Shown piece by piece: positions 44,366 to 53,140 of a DNA stretch of 64,000 bases. Every line of letters starts with the position of its first letter. The stretch's first letter is position 1. The position numbers were made by a program, and so were the translations under genes. The notes beneath the pieces are model-generated. The model did not search any database and had not been told where the DNA came from. It worked only from the letters and a program-made list of their open reading frames with translations. Source of the stretch: Acinetobacter baumannii (lineage in GTDB: Bacteria; Pseudomonadota; Gammaproteobacteria; Pseudomonadales; Moraxellaceae); the NCBI RefSeq assembly GCF_009759685.1, contig NZ_CP046654.1:62001-126000 (forward strand), read 5' to 3'.

Positions 44366-45520
44366 TTAACCAAGCAAGATGATTGAATGCTCTGGTTTAA
44401 CCATTGCACAACCCCAAGCAAGCGATACTTCGTATTGCACTTGGCGGTATTGGCGGTAAATGGCGATTTCAAAAGATAACCCACTAACAGGATCAGTTAC
44501 GATCATACGGTCATCTGCAGAGTCACCACCTTCTGGAAGTGCAGGAATACGAGTCGCTAAGGCAATTGCAGATCGAGCAAACGCCAAGTTGCGAGTTGAA
44601 GTGGGCGCTACAGTAATTGCAGTTGCAGCTGCTGGAATTGCTTTACGCAAGCCCGGCTTTGCAAGTGTGATAGTTCCACCATTAGAAACATCAGTATCAC
44701 CACCAACAACTACATATTGATTAGTGTCACCAGCGAAGGTAATCACATCACCTGCAACGATTGTTCCAGTACCAGCACTTGCAAGTGTGATTGAAGTTGC
44801 TCCAATTGCATAACCAGCGGCATTAGTTGTTGCACTAGCACCAGTTCCAGATGCAGGAGTTACCACCTGTGCAGATTCACGGATAGCAAAACCATGCACA
44901 TCTAAAAGCACACCACGACGTAACAACGAATCGTCATTAGCTTCATTTGCTTTGGTTAATTGCGTAAGAGTTCGCATGTTAGCACCCGCAGTAGTATCAA
45001 TTACTAACTGCAAATCACCTTTTGGTGCACCGTTATCTTGAAGAGCTTTAAGTGCTAGAGCACTGTCCTTCAAGTTGGTTGCAAAAGGCGTAGTGCCTGC
45101 TGTACCGACTGCTCGAGAAGCGCCAATTGCTAAACCTGCAACATCCGCTTCAACTTCATTTGCCAATGTACGCATAGCTTGAGCGAATTGATCGCGAAGA
45201 ATTGTGTTGTAAGATGCCCCGTTATTATCAAGTGCAAGCTTTTCTTCACCATTCCAGCGAACTGGAACTCGACGAGCTTTAGTAATGGTCATATCAACCT
45301 TACCAATGTTTTGATCGCCATCATTAGGAGGTGTTACACCAGGATTAATATCTGTTGCAGTTGCCGCAGGTGCCACCGGTGAAGTTACAGTTTGTCCTTT
45401 AGCAGCGCGGTTATATGTCATGTCAGATGAAACTGCTGGAATAAAACCAGTTAATTCACGAGAAACAACATCAAGCGCATTAAAAATAGTGACCGTAAGG
45501 CCAGTTAAAGTGTTAGCCAT
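44366..45520 (-). CDS. Major capsid protein, P22 coat family
   Basis: A 384-residue coat protein. The N-terminus MANTLTGLTVTIFNALDVVS, the RNWNGEEKLAL-like segment VRWNGEEKLALDN, and the RRGVLLDVHGFAIRESAQV block match the P22-type coat family. An insertion of about 50 residues (AIGATSITLASAGTGTIVAG) lies near 235-285, where P22 coat carries its I-domain. It should form the icosahedral shell with the scaffold-like protein encoded just upstream. Confidence 0.85.
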   Translation of the reverse strand: MANTLTGLTVTIFNALDVVSRELTGFIPAVSSDMTYNRAAKGQTVTSPVAPAATATDINPGVTPPNDGDQNIGKVDMTITKARRVPVRWNGEEKLALDNNGASYNTILRDQFAQAMRTLANEVEADVAGLAIGASRAVGTAGTTPFATNLKDSALALKALQDNGAPKGDLQLVIDTTAGANMRTLTQLTKANEANDDSLLRRGVLLDVHGFAIRESAQVVTPASGTGASATTNAAGYAIGATSITLASAGTGTIVAGDVITFAGDTNQYVVVGGDTDVSNGGTITLAKPGLRKAIPAAATAITVAPTSTRNLAFARSAIALATRIPALPEGGDSADDRMIVTDPVSGLSFEIAIYRQYRQVQYEVSLAWGCAMVKPEHSIILLG

Positions 45521-45532
45521 TTATTAGCTCCA

Positions 45533-46339
45533 TTAATCAATTACATTGCCGCCTTTGCGGATATAGTTAGCTTTTTCTGTAGGGGTCATTGCATCGAACT
45601 CACTACGTTTAATTGTGTTTTTGCTGCCTGAATTGTTCCCGCCTTGACCACCTGCACCATTAGGTTTTGGAAAGAAGTAAGGTTTTGATTCACGAATATC
45701 TTCAATCCACTCTTTAGGAGTAAGTGGGGTTTTGCCATCTTTACCAATAATTACGTCACCATTTGCATCGATCGCTACAGCATTGCCGTTTTCATCCAAG
45801 GAAAACTTAGATAAAGCGAGTGCTGTAATGTCGTCTGTCGCTTCTGGTAGTCCTTGTGCAGCACTAAATGCTTGTGCAATTTGACCTTTGACTACAGATT
45901 GCTTAAATTTATTTGCATATGCTTCCGCTTTGTCAGCTCTCGCCTTTTCCGCATCAAATAACTTTTGATGTTCGGCTTTCAATCGCTCAGTACGTTTTCC
46001 GAATACTTCGTCAATCTTGCCCTCAGCAAGCAATTTCGTTTCTTCGTCTTGTCCAGCTTTTTGAAGCAAGCCTTTAACTGCATCAATGTCCAGACCTTCA
46101 AATTGGCTTTTAAAATTGGTCAACTCATCAGATAAGGATCTATTCTTACCAAGAAGCTCATTGTTTTTAGCTTTAAGTCCAGAAACATGTTGTTCAACGT
46201 ATTGGTCTAACTGTGCTTTGATTGCAGGATCTTCAAAATTAATGGTTGTTGAGCCTTGCCCACCAGAACCACCCTCACCCCCATCTGCACCAGCTTGATT
46301 TTGTAAAGACATTAATTGGCGTTTTAAAAATTCAGACAT
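45533..46339 (-). CDS. Scaffold-like capsid assembly protein
   Basis: A 268-residue protein with glycine-rich N-terminus (GADGGEGGSGGQGSTTINFE), a long central coiled coil (about residues 45-160) and a glycine/asparagine-rich stretch before the C-terminus (GAGGQGGNNSGSKN). Immediately upstream of the coat gene with a 12-base gap, it fits a phage scaffolding protein that directs prohead assembly and is then lost. No protease domain is visible. Confidence 0.7.
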   Translation of the reverse strand: MSEFLKRQLMSLQNQAGADGGEGGSGGQGSTTINFEDPAIKAQLDQYVEQHVSGLKAKNNELLGKNRSLSDELTNFKSQFEGLDIDAVKGLLQKAGQDEETKLLAEGKIDEVFGKRTERLKAEHQKLFDAEKARADKAEAYANKFKQSVVKGQIAQAFSAAQGLPEATDDITALALSKFSLDENGNAVAIDANGDVIIGKDGKTPLTPKEWIEDIRESKPYFFPKPNGAGGQGGNNSGSKNTIKRSEFDAMTPTEKANYIRKGGNVID

Positions 46340-46404
46340 CTAAAATCTCCTAGAGATACCGCCTTGCGGATTTAATTGTTTGAGCCTTTGGCTTTGCTTC
46401 AGGC

Positions 46405-46429
46405 AATAAAAAAGCAGCCGAAGCTGCTA
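46405..46429 (-). terminator. Hairpin terminator upstream of the scaffold gene
   Basis: AGCAGC at 46413-46418 pairs with GCTGCT at 46423-46428 around a CGAA loop, with Ts following on the minus strand. Confidence 0.6.
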
Positions 46430-46448
46430 AGGTTTGAATTAAGTTGTT

Positions 46449-46661
46449 TTACATATTTCTATAAATAACTGGCTTTAATGCTTGAGATGCAATCCAAATA
46501 TCGTTACGACATACAGGGCAATTCAACACATAGATAGTTTCGTTTCTATCGCTCATGACTCGCAACTCATTCTTTTAAAATTCGATAACTGAATAACACT
46601 TGCCACATGAGTCTCTATAGGTCTGCAACTCGGGCAGCACACCTCGACTAATTACTTTCAT
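46449..46661 (-). pseudogene. Phage zinc-ribbon gene interrupted by an in-frame TAA
   Basis: The ATG at 46661, preceded by GAGG, overlaps the stop of the Mu-F-like gene as ATGA. The frame reads MKVISRGVLPELQTYRDSCG then KC, and hits TAA at codon 29 (46575-46577). The same frame then continues KNELRVMSDRNETIYVLNCP and VC to a second TAA at 46449. Together the CGKC and CPVC knuckles would make one 70-residue zinc ribbon, a known small phage gene type next to head genes. It is probably inactivated by a nonsense mutation; re-initiation at MSDRNETIYV is possible. Confidence 0.65.
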
Positions 46662-47743
46662 AATCCCAACCTCTTAAACATTTCTTCATCAAGCTTTTTG
46701 AGTTCAGCAAGTGTGAATGGCTGACCTGTAAGCGGATCAATAAACTTATCCAGAGAATATTTGCCCTCTTTGAATAGTTTGTATCTTGTCGGCCCAAGCC
46801 AAGACTTTTGAAAAGCTGCATCTTGTTTATCAAACCAACCTTTGAAAGTTGTATTTGAATCCACAACGCCTATTTCACCCTCACCATTCACTTTATTGTT
46901 GAATGGCCGCATACCAATGGTTTTTCCTGAGTCATCAGAAACGGGAATCAGGATTGATCTACAGTTTGGGTGAAGTGGCGGCACTGGATGAGGCTCATCC
47001 TTCTTGTAAACCCTGTCTGAATAACCCATACAGATTTTAGAAGTACGGCTATCCAGTGTTGCAATGAACTTTACGTACTTAACACCAATGGACTGATATG
47101 TTTCATTCAAAGCCACATTGGACACATGACTTCGAGCAGTGCGAACCATGGTAGAAATCTGGTTTCTGCTCTGATCAAGCAAACCGTCTTGATAGTTAAG
47201 TGCTTTCTTGCCTTTAATTCGCTGAACAATCTGCTGATTAGTCTGGCCTTTAGATAAACCATCTCGAATAGTTTGCTCAACTCTCACACGAGTCTCATCA
47301 GCAATTCGCGCAAAAATAGAATCAAGCAGTACACCACCACTTAAAGGTGTTTTCTTTGCCTTGTTGAATAGCGTCTTTCCGTTTGGCTCTATTTTGCGAT
47401 TAGTGAGAGTTTTAGCCTGATATGTAGCTTCATATACTGCTAAGGTTGTAGCGCTTACTGTGAAGCTCTCAAGCAACCCTGATGCAACACTTGCCTGCCA
47501 AGTCTGAACTAATGTCCTAACTTCTTTCAAAGCAGGCGTTGTGTATTGTCCTGACATTAATGCTGTCTTTTCAGCATCGCTCAAGTCATCCAACAAGTCT
47601 CTTAACTTCGAGATCATCTCATTCGAGAGAGAATCGAATTGCGTTAAGAGATTATTGATTTCAGTTGAAGACAGTCGGTAAAGATAAGCTTGATGTGATA
47701 CTAGAGCATCAAGTAGCGCCTGTTGTGACATCTGAGTTGCCAT
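46658..47743 (-). CDS. Phage head morphogenesis protein (Mu F / SPP1 gp7-like)
   Basis: A 361-residue minor head protein. The C-terminal Mu-F domain is clear: RTARSHVSNVALNETYQSIG near residues 200-220, ATLDSRTSKICMGYSDRVY near 229-247, and PHPVPPLHPNCRSILIPV near 252-269, with cysteine and histidine residues that could bind zinc. It probably enters the procapsid at the portal vertex. It overlaps the portal gene by 35 bases. Confidence 0.87.
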   Translation of the reverse strand: MATQMSQQALLDALVSHQAYLYRLSSTEINNLLTQFDSLSNEMISKLRDLLDDLSDAEKTALMSGQYTTPALKEVRTLVQTWQASVASGLLESFTVSATTLAVYEATYQAKTLTNRKIEPNGKTLFNKAKKTPLSGGVLLDSIFARIADETRVRVEQTIRDGLSKGQTNQQIVQRIKGKKALNYQDGLLDQSRNQISTMVRTARSHVSNVALNETYQSIGVKYVKFIATLDSRTSKICMGYSDRVYKKDEPHPVPPLHPNCRSILIPVSDDSGKTIGMRPFNNKVNGEGEIGVVDSNTTFKGWFDKQDAAFQKSWLGPTRYKLFKEGKYSLDKFIDPLTGQPFTLAELKKLDEEMFKRLGL

Positions 47744-49112
47744 TAGTCACCCCTGCAACATATCCAGTCATTGGACTGTTAGTCATTTCGGTTTCAATGC
47801 GCTCTAACTCTTGGGAATATTCAATATCCGGGATTTTTCCTGTTCGAATATAATCCCAATAGGTTTCCATTGAGATTTTATTCCCCAATACAGCCTCATA
47901 GAGCTGTTTAGCAAGATTTACATCAAAACCTAATGAGCCAAAGTCAGGCTTAACATTAAAACGGTAATCTTTATCACTAAGCCCTAACCACAATGCGCCA
48001 TACTTAATGACCTGCTCAATTGCTTCAGCAGCAGTAATAACCATTCCATACAATGTCGAATACTGGTCATCTTGACGAGCTTTGCGTGCTTCGCCTGATT
48101 CAGCACCACCAATGTCCATTACACGAGCACCAGCTTCTAAAGCTGCATTCTTTTGGTCACGCATTGCAGTGCGTTTAGCTTCTATTCCTACACCTTGAAT
48201 TTCGAGATATCCGCATTGCCCACCTTGTGGTAATTGCCATGCAGCCATTGGACCCGTCACACGCAAAGGCTTATCTTCATCAACACCTGAAACCCAAGGT
48301 TGAGGATGACTAGTTAAATGCAACTCTTGGAAATATTCAGCACTTAACTGGTAATACTTAATAGCCGCCTTAGCCATTGTCATTAAAGGCATTTCGTCAA
48401 TTGAAGGCGTATTATTCATACTGCCAACGTAAACAACAGGAATAAACGAAAGTGTCTTATTACCTAAGCCCGGATATGTTTCTTCAATTACTGTATTATC
48501 ATCAGTAAATAATCTTGATCTGTATTTGCCGTCAATAATATCAAGAGCTCGGTAAAAGCACTCTTTATTGTGAGCAAATTCATCTTCAGAATTATCGTGA
48601 GCTTCTTTAAATACTGAAAGCGTCAAGTCTGTTCGCCCTGCAACAGTCTTTTCTTTCCAGTTAATGCCGTCTTTTGCCCAATACAACGCAATGTATGGCT
48701 TACCTGAATCGTCGAAATCAAGCATCAAAGCGCAACGTGCATAAGACAACTGAGCCTCTACTACTCGAAGGAATAATTGCTTTAAGCCAAACCCATCTGT
48801 TGTGGCCTGCTCAATCAATGGTTTTAACCGTGAATCTACAATATTGATATCTGGCTCAAGTTTTGACACTAGACCAATCATTGCTCTTTTAGAATCACGC
48901 ACCCACTCAGGATATTCTGCGCGTTGTTTGAATGCTTCATAGATGCATTTATTTTTTGGATCTACTTCTTCAGCCATTATCATGCCTTGGGACTTTGGTA
49001 AAAGCTTTTCACCCTGCTCTTTTACACAACGTTCCCCACCCAAGGCATAATCCATAAATTCCCAATCCGGCATTGCCTTTGCATAATCCGGATGAACAGT
49101 ACTAACTGTCAT
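47709..49112 (-). CDS. Portal protein (DUF4055 family)
   Basis: A 467-residue protein that by family (DUF4055) and position, directly after the large terminase, is the dodecameric portal through which DNA is packaged. Features: VHPDYAKAMPDWEFMDYALG at the start, KNAALEAGARVMDIGGAESG near residue 320 and ARKARQDDQYSTLYGMVITA near 340. The C-terminus is Asn/Thr-rich. It starts 7 bases after the terminase gene. Confidence 0.82.
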   Translation of the reverse strand: MTVSTVHPDYAKAMPDWEFMDYALGGERCVKEQGEKLLPKSQGMIMAEEVDPKNKCIYEAFKQRAEYPEWVRDSKRAMIGLVSKLEPDINIVDSRLKPLIEQATTDGFGLKQLFLRVVEAQLSYARCALMLDFDDSGKPYIALYWAKDGINWKEKTVAGRTDLTLSVFKEAHDNSEDEFAHNKECFYRALDIIDGKYRSRLFTDDNTVIEETYPGLGNKTLSFIPVVYVGSMNNTPSIDEMPLMTMAKAAIKYYQLSAEYFQELHLTSHPQPWVSGVDEDKPLRVTGPMAAWQLPQGGQCGYLEIQGVGIEAKRTAMRDQKNAALEAGARVMDIGGAESGEARKARQDDQYSTLYGMVITAAEAIEQVIKYGALWLGLSDKDYRFNVKPDFGSLGFDVNLAKQLYEAVLGNKISMETYWDYIRTGKIPDIEYSQELERIETEMTNSPMTGYVAGVTNGNSDVTTGAT

Positions 49113-49119
49113 AATTCAC

Positions 49120-50433
49120 CTACAGTAGTCCAATAATTGAAGTTTCTCCCACTGTCTTTTTGTTTAATGGGAACATATAAGCAACTGGATAAGTACCAGC
49201 ATCATTAAGATGGTCAAAGCCTGCTTTTTTATCTGGCTGACCGTGATCATCATAGATTTGTCGTTCAAGACTTCTTGCAAACTCAGGACACTGCTTAAGG
49301 TTCACATATAGGCGTCTTTCGCCCATTGTGTTGCATAAGCGGCTATTCATTGAGTTGATACGATCTTTCACGGCAGGGTTTCTACTATTAACTTGAACCT
49401 TGAACCCAGCTTTCTTAAGTAGTGCAATATCAGTTTCACTAGCATTACTTGATTTGCGGTTATCACCAGAAGCATCTGGATAAACGATAATTTCGTGGTC
49501 CTGATATTTAGCTTTAATTGCTTCAATCATCGCTGGTGTGTCGAATAGGTCCTTAAACTCACCTACTGCATAAAGCTCTTCACCATCTCGAACGTAGACA
49601 ACTGCCGCCATTTTCTGCACGTTAAAGTCCATGCCGATATGAAGTACGTCACCTTCTTTTACAACCTTTTCAGTGCAGTTAAAGGTGCGCTCAAAGCAGT
49701 AATAAATAACACCTTGATAAGTCTCAAAGCTTGCTTCGTATTCTTGGCGAAAGGTCTTTGGGTCCATCTTGCGACGAGCTACGTCAATTTCGCTTTCTGG
49801 AATGTTCCCACCTTGCAATGATGTATAGATCCAACTCTTATGATCAGGCTCTCGTCCATTTTGACCATCCATCCAAGTGTCATAGCAGTGGTTATACCCC
49901 TTTGGAGTCCCAATCCTTAGAACATTGCCACCAACCCGCTGCACGCCATTAACGGTATATTTGCAAGTTGAAAGCATTGGGCGAAGCACTTCTTCCCATG
50001 CAGCCCATTTACAGTCAGCCCATTCATCAATAATTAAGAAAAATAAACCAGAGCCACGAAGGTCATCATAGTTGTCCAAGCCCACAACACGAATTACATG
50101 ACCAGTTTTTAAAGTGATAGTACATTCAGTTTCGTTAGGCTTGCCAAAGCGCCAAGAAGGCGGAATTGCTTGTTTTAATCTTTTCCAGAATACGCGCTTA
50201 GCCTGTTTAAAGGTTGGTGCTGCGTACCAGATTTCATCCTCTACAGATACATTCCACTTTTGAGCCAGTCTTGCAGCTCTTCGCATCTCCGCTTTTGCTA
50301 AGAATGTTTTGCCAAATCGACGCCCACACACTGCATCTCTAAAACGTGCTTCAGGTTGCCAGCCCCATACATAAATATTTGCCTGTTTTGGTGTAAGTTC
50401 TACTGCACCTTCAGGACTAAAGGATAGGTTCAT
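49120..50433 (-). CDS. Terminase large subunit
   Basis: The 437-residue DNA-packaging motor. A Walker A-like motif CGRRFGKT lies near residues 36-43, the Walker B DEWAD in LFFLIIDEWADCKW near 130-143, and a C-terminal RuvC-like nuclease shows the first aspartate in HIGMDFNVQKMAAVVYV near 263-279 and a second in IVYPDASGDNRKSS near 318. It overlaps the small subunit gene by 17 bases. Confidence 0.92.
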   Translation of the reverse strand: MNLSFSPEGAVELTPKQANIYVWGWQPEARFRDAVCGRRFGKTFLAKAEMRRAARLAQKWNVSVEDEIWYAAPTFKQAKRVFWKRLKQAIPPSWRFGKPNETECTITLKTGHVIRVVGLDNYDDLRGSGLFFLIIDEWADCKWAAWEEVLRPMLSTCKYTVNGVQRVGGNVLRIGTPKGYNHCYDTWMDGQNGREPDHKSWIYTSLQGGNIPESEIDVARRKMDPKTFRQEYEASFETYQGVIYYCFERTFNCTEKVVKEGDVLHIGMDFNVQKMAAVVYVRDGEELYAVGEFKDLFDTPAMIEAIKAKYQDHEIIVYPDASGDNRKSSNASETDIALLKKAGFKVQVNSRNPAVKDRINSMNSRLCNTMGERRLYVNLKQCPEFARSLERQIYDDHGQPDKKAGFDHLNDAGTYPVAYMFPLNKKTVGETSIIGLL

Positions 50434-50935
50434 TCGGCAATTCCTCGTCTGGTTTTAGATCAAGGCGGTAATCTTCTTCTGGTGGTTTTTCCTTAGGCGG
50501 ATTAACTCGGCGTTTAATTTCTTCAAGTTCAAGCTTCTTAATTTCAAGTTCAATTTGTGCTTTTTCAGACATTGAATCTTTTTGATCTGACTTGCTTTCT
50601 TCTCTTGCTAATTTAATTAAGCTCTGCCTTAGCTGAACGTTTTTACCAGCCTTCTCGTACATCTTCTGGATTTCACGAAGGCGATAAAATTTATTAACGA
50701 TAGGGATATCAAAAGCGCCCTTGTCAAATTCTTCTCTAGTTTTATTAAAAAGGTCTACAAACTTTTGACTTAGATCCTTCCCCCTAACCTTTGTAGGGTC
50801 ATAAGCAGCTACTTGTTGTCGTCCAATTTCAATGCCGAATTCTTGTTTTACGGCATCTGCTACTTCTTGAGGGGTGTCACGACAAGCAAGAGACTGGACA
50901 ATAAAGATTTTTACAGGCTCTTTTAGTGTTGCCAT
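50417..50935 (-). CDS. Terminase small subunit-like protein (DUF2280)
   Basis: A 172-residue protein from the ATG at 50935, preceded by GAGGTGG. The N-terminal helices (VKIFIVQSLACRDTPQEVAD, then VKQEFGIEIGRQQVAAYDPT) are the DUF2280 DNA-binding region, followed by a coiled coil (KAQIELEIKKLELEEIKRRV) and an acidic proline-rich tail. DUF2280 proteins encoded next to large terminases are taken as small subunits that recognise the packaging site. Confidence 0.78.
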   Translation of the reverse strand: MATLKEPVKIFIVQSLACRDTPQEVADAVKQEFGIEIGRQQVAAYDPTKVRGKDLSQKFVDLFNKTREEFDKGAFDIPIVNKFYRLREIQKMYEKAGKNVQLRQSLIKLAREESKSDQKDSMSEKAQIELEIKKLELEEIKRRVNPPKEKPPEEDYRLDLKPDEELPNEPIL

Positions 50936-50978
50936 AACCACCTCTTTGTATCATTACGTATCAGAAGTGGTTGATTAA

Positions 50979-51596
50979 TTAAGCCAACTTCAAAAGACAC
51001 GTTCCACATGCATGAGCAATACTAGCCCTTGATATAGTCGGACCATCATTTGCAAGCTCCACCATAGTTTGTACATCTCGAGACATACCATAACGCTTAA
51101 CAACCCCGTGAAACTCTTCAACGTCGTGCCCACGCATTTGCAGGACTGCATTATTGTCTGCGTCATAACAAGGCCCCATTGAGCTATATTTGTGAGCTAA
51201 GTGATATAACTCATGCTCAACCAACGCCATAAAGTCTTCATCTGAACAGTCAGTGCAATATCGAGCATCAAGAGTAATTAGTGCTTTTGGCAATTCACCA
51301 AACCATTTAATCATTTGAGCCTCTTGTCGGTCTTTTTGCCAGCCACTAGCTCTAAATGCCACTATCTCTGCTTGCCCATGAATATCTCTACCTTGCTTAG
51401 CAAATCCGCACTCAGCCCATAGAAACTTAACTCCTGTGTGCTCAATTAAGTGCTCATGATCTTCATTAAATAGGTTACTTTCTGGATTTAATATCCCTTG
51501 ATGAAGCCAATCAGTAATTTCAGGAGCTGGGCAGAAGTTCATGGACATATCTTCACTGAGTTCTAATACCCATTCAGGCGGATAAGGTCTTTTCAT
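50979..51596 (-). CDS. Putative phage metallopeptidase
   Basis: A 205-residue protein with a zincin motif HELYH near residue 129 (MALVEHELYHLAHKYSSM), preceded by a cysteine pair (YCTDCSDEDF), and a later HDVEEFHGVV that could supply further ligands. It matches the putative phage metallopeptidase family with conserved HExxH and WAECGFAKQGRDIHGQA (residues 61-77). Substrate and role are unknown. The ATG at 51596 follows GGGTGG and is preferred over a GTG three codons earlier. Confidence 0.72.
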   Translation of the reverse strand: MKRPYPPEWVLELSEDMSMNFCPAPEITDWLHQGILNPESNLFNEDHEHLIEHTGVKFLWAECGFAKQGRDIHGQAEIVAFRASGWQKDRQEAQMIKWFGELPKALITLDARYCTDCSDEDFMALVEHELYHLAHKYSSMGPCYDADNNAVLQMRGHDVEEFHGVVKRYGMSRDVQTMVELANDGPTISRASIAHACGTCLLKLA

Positions 51597-51608
51597 AATT
51601 ACCACCCT

Positions 51609-52079
51609 TTAATATGGATCATCAGGCGATCTAAGGAAAACACCCAACTCTTTTGATGCATACGCTTGTATTAACCCCATGTACTCAGAGAACTGTTTTG
51701 TACTTAATCTTGTTGTAGAAGTTTCTCTAATTACACCATTAGCAACTGCTTCATATTGTTCTGATTCTGATTGTTTAAGCATTGTGATTGCATGGCACAT
51801 CTCGGCATATTCTTCATCATCACGCCTTAAAATATGAATTAAGAACTTCTTCTTAAACTCAAAATGACAGTCTTCTTTATCCTGCCCTGTCTTATTCTGG
51901 ATTTCCTGCATCCATTCCCAATACAACGCATTTTGGTTTAAAGAACGCTTTGTGCTTTGAGGCTTAATGGTAACAACCAGAGGCTTCCCTTCACTCGCTG
52001 CCTTTGCATGATTAGTATTGAGATAGCCAATTACATAGTTGATGTCAGAATGGTTTTTGATGACGAATCTAGGTTCCAT
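51609..52079 (-). CDS. ninB: NinB-family recombination protein
   Basis: A 156-residue homologue of lambda NinB (Orf), a recombination mediator that assists RecA or Red-type strand exchange. VTIKPQSTKRSLNQNALYWE and WMQEIQNKTGQDKEDCHFEF near residues 37-75 match the family, and TTRLSTKQFSEYMGLIQAYA near the end is the usual C-terminal helix. The ATG at 52079 follows AAGGTG. It lies in the nin-like block between Q and the terminase genes. Confidence 0.8.
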   Translation of the reverse strand: MEPRFVIKNHSDINYVIGYLNTNHAKAASEGKPLVVTIKPQSTKRSLNQNALYWEWMQEIQNKTGQDKEDCHFEFKKKFLIHILRRDDEEYAEMCHAITMLKQSESEQYEAVANGVIRETSTTRLSTKQFSEYMGLIQAYASKELGVFLRSPDDPY

Positions 52080-52080
52080 T

Positions 52081-52356
52081 TCAAAACACCTTATCATCTT
52101 TAAGATTAAGCATCCGCTCTGTTTTTTCTAACATCTTGTCGAACCATTCTTTAGATTCTACAAGTCCCATCCCTCGATACTGGTCAAACCATTGATGGCA
52201 GGAATGGCACAAAGGTATTGTGTATTTATCATCTGCTTTAATCCCCTTGCCTTTACCATGTTCACTGAAATTAGAATGAGCCGCTTGTGAGTGAGGATAT
52301 CCGCATCTAACGCATGGTAACGCTCTTATTTCGTTTAGCCTCTTTGTCGAACGCAT
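52081..52356 (-). CDS. HNH-type nuclease-like protein (Ref/YbcO-like)
   Basis: A 91-residue protein with CVRCGYPHSQAAHSNFSEHG near residues 15-34 and GIKADDKYTIPLCHSCHQWF near 38-57. The CxxC, AH and CHxCH residues form the zinc and catalytic core of a short HNH fold like phage Ref or YbcO proteins, which cut or process DNA in recombination. It overlaps the upstream small gene by 50 bases and ends just before ninB. Confidence 0.7.
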   Translation of the reverse strand: MRSTKRLNEIRALPCVRCGYPHSQAAHSNFSEHGKGKGIKADDKYTIPLCHSCHQWFDQYRGMGLVESKEWFDKMLEKTERMLNLKDDKVF

Positions 52357-52510
52357 TTTCTAGATTCTCTATTCTGGTTCTGAGAGTATTTACTTCACGC
52401 TGGCATTCAGTCTTAAACGTATGGCTGCTGAATAAATGGTTATAGTTTTCTAATCGGCTAAGATTACGTTTATAGATTTCTAAATTCTTCTTCGCTTCGA
52501 TTGTGTCCAT
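52307..52510 (-). CDS. Small coiled-coil hypothetical protein
   Basis: From the ATG at 52510 the product has 67 residues (MDTIEAKKNLEIYKRNLSRL, then REVNTLRTRIENLENAFDKE), mostly a charged coiled coil. The longer frame is not supported by a ribosome site. It follows the neighbouring membrane-protein gene by two bases. Function unknown. Confidence 0.5.
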   Translation of the reverse strand: MDTIEAKKNLEIYKRNLSRLENYNHLFSSHTFKTECQREVNTLRTRIENLENAFDKEAKRNKSVTMR

Positions 52511-52512
52511 GT

Positions 52513-52758
52513 TCACCCCAAGAAATGCCAGAATATCCAAATTATTGCAGCACAGAATGCAAGCCAAATGCCGACCTTAAAGCCCTTAATGAACTGAGGC
52601 TCTTCAAAACCTTCCATGAATTCTTCATGCAGTTCATTGTGAGCAGTGTTCCACTCATAAATGTCTTGCTTCTCTTTGGGAGTCATATAGATCTGAGCTT
52701 GCTTTTTTGTATGTGCCTTAGCAATCAATCGCTTTGCTTTCTTCTGTTTTCGATTCAT
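52513..52758 (-). CDS. Small single-pass membrane protein
   Basis: An 81-residue protein with a very basic N-terminus (MNRKQKKAKRLIAKAHTKKQ), an acidic middle and one C-terminal hydrophobic helix (GIWLAFCAAIIWIFWHFLG). It is the first protein gene after the tRNA pair in the late region. The family is not known to me. Confidence 0.55.
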   Translation of the reverse strand: MNRKQKKAKRLIAKAHTKKQAQIYMTPKEKQDIYEWNTAHNELHEEFMEGFEEPQFIKGFKVGIWLAFCAAIIWIFWHFLG

Positions 52759-53042
52759 AAATACCCCAATCCATTTGACTTAGATGAAATGAGCTTTGTG
52801 ATAAGAACGTTTATTGTGGTGTGAGGTATCCTATCGTTTTCCTACCACAAACTAACCATGCCCACTCATTTCTCTAAATTAAACGCTAGAAAAAGAAAAC
52901 CCCGTCAAACGACAGGGCTACAAACACTTAATCTTTCCACACTTTCTGCATTCTTTCTGATTGAACATGTCGGATTCATATTCCCAAACATGTATGCAAA
53001 AGACCTGCTTAATAATTCGGAGCATGTGAACCTCCTAGAATT

Positions 53043-53135
53043 TGGCGGAAGAGGTGGGTCTCGAACCCACACGCCATTTAAAGCTAACGGTTTTCAAGAC
53101 CGCATCCATTAGGCCGAAACTTGGATTACTCTTCC
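53043..53135 (-). tRNA. tRNA-Ser (anticodon TGA), prophage-encoded
   Basis: A 93-base class II tRNA with CCA encoded. Acceptor GGAAGAG/CTCTTCC, anticodon stem GCGGT/ACCGT with loop CTTGAAA giving anticodon UGA, and T arm GTGGGTTCGAGACCCAC are clear. The D arm ATCC/GGAT closes an unusually long 15-base loop, and the variable arm pairs poorly, so its activity is less certain than its identity. Confidence 0.85.
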
Positions 53136-53140
53136 ATTAC

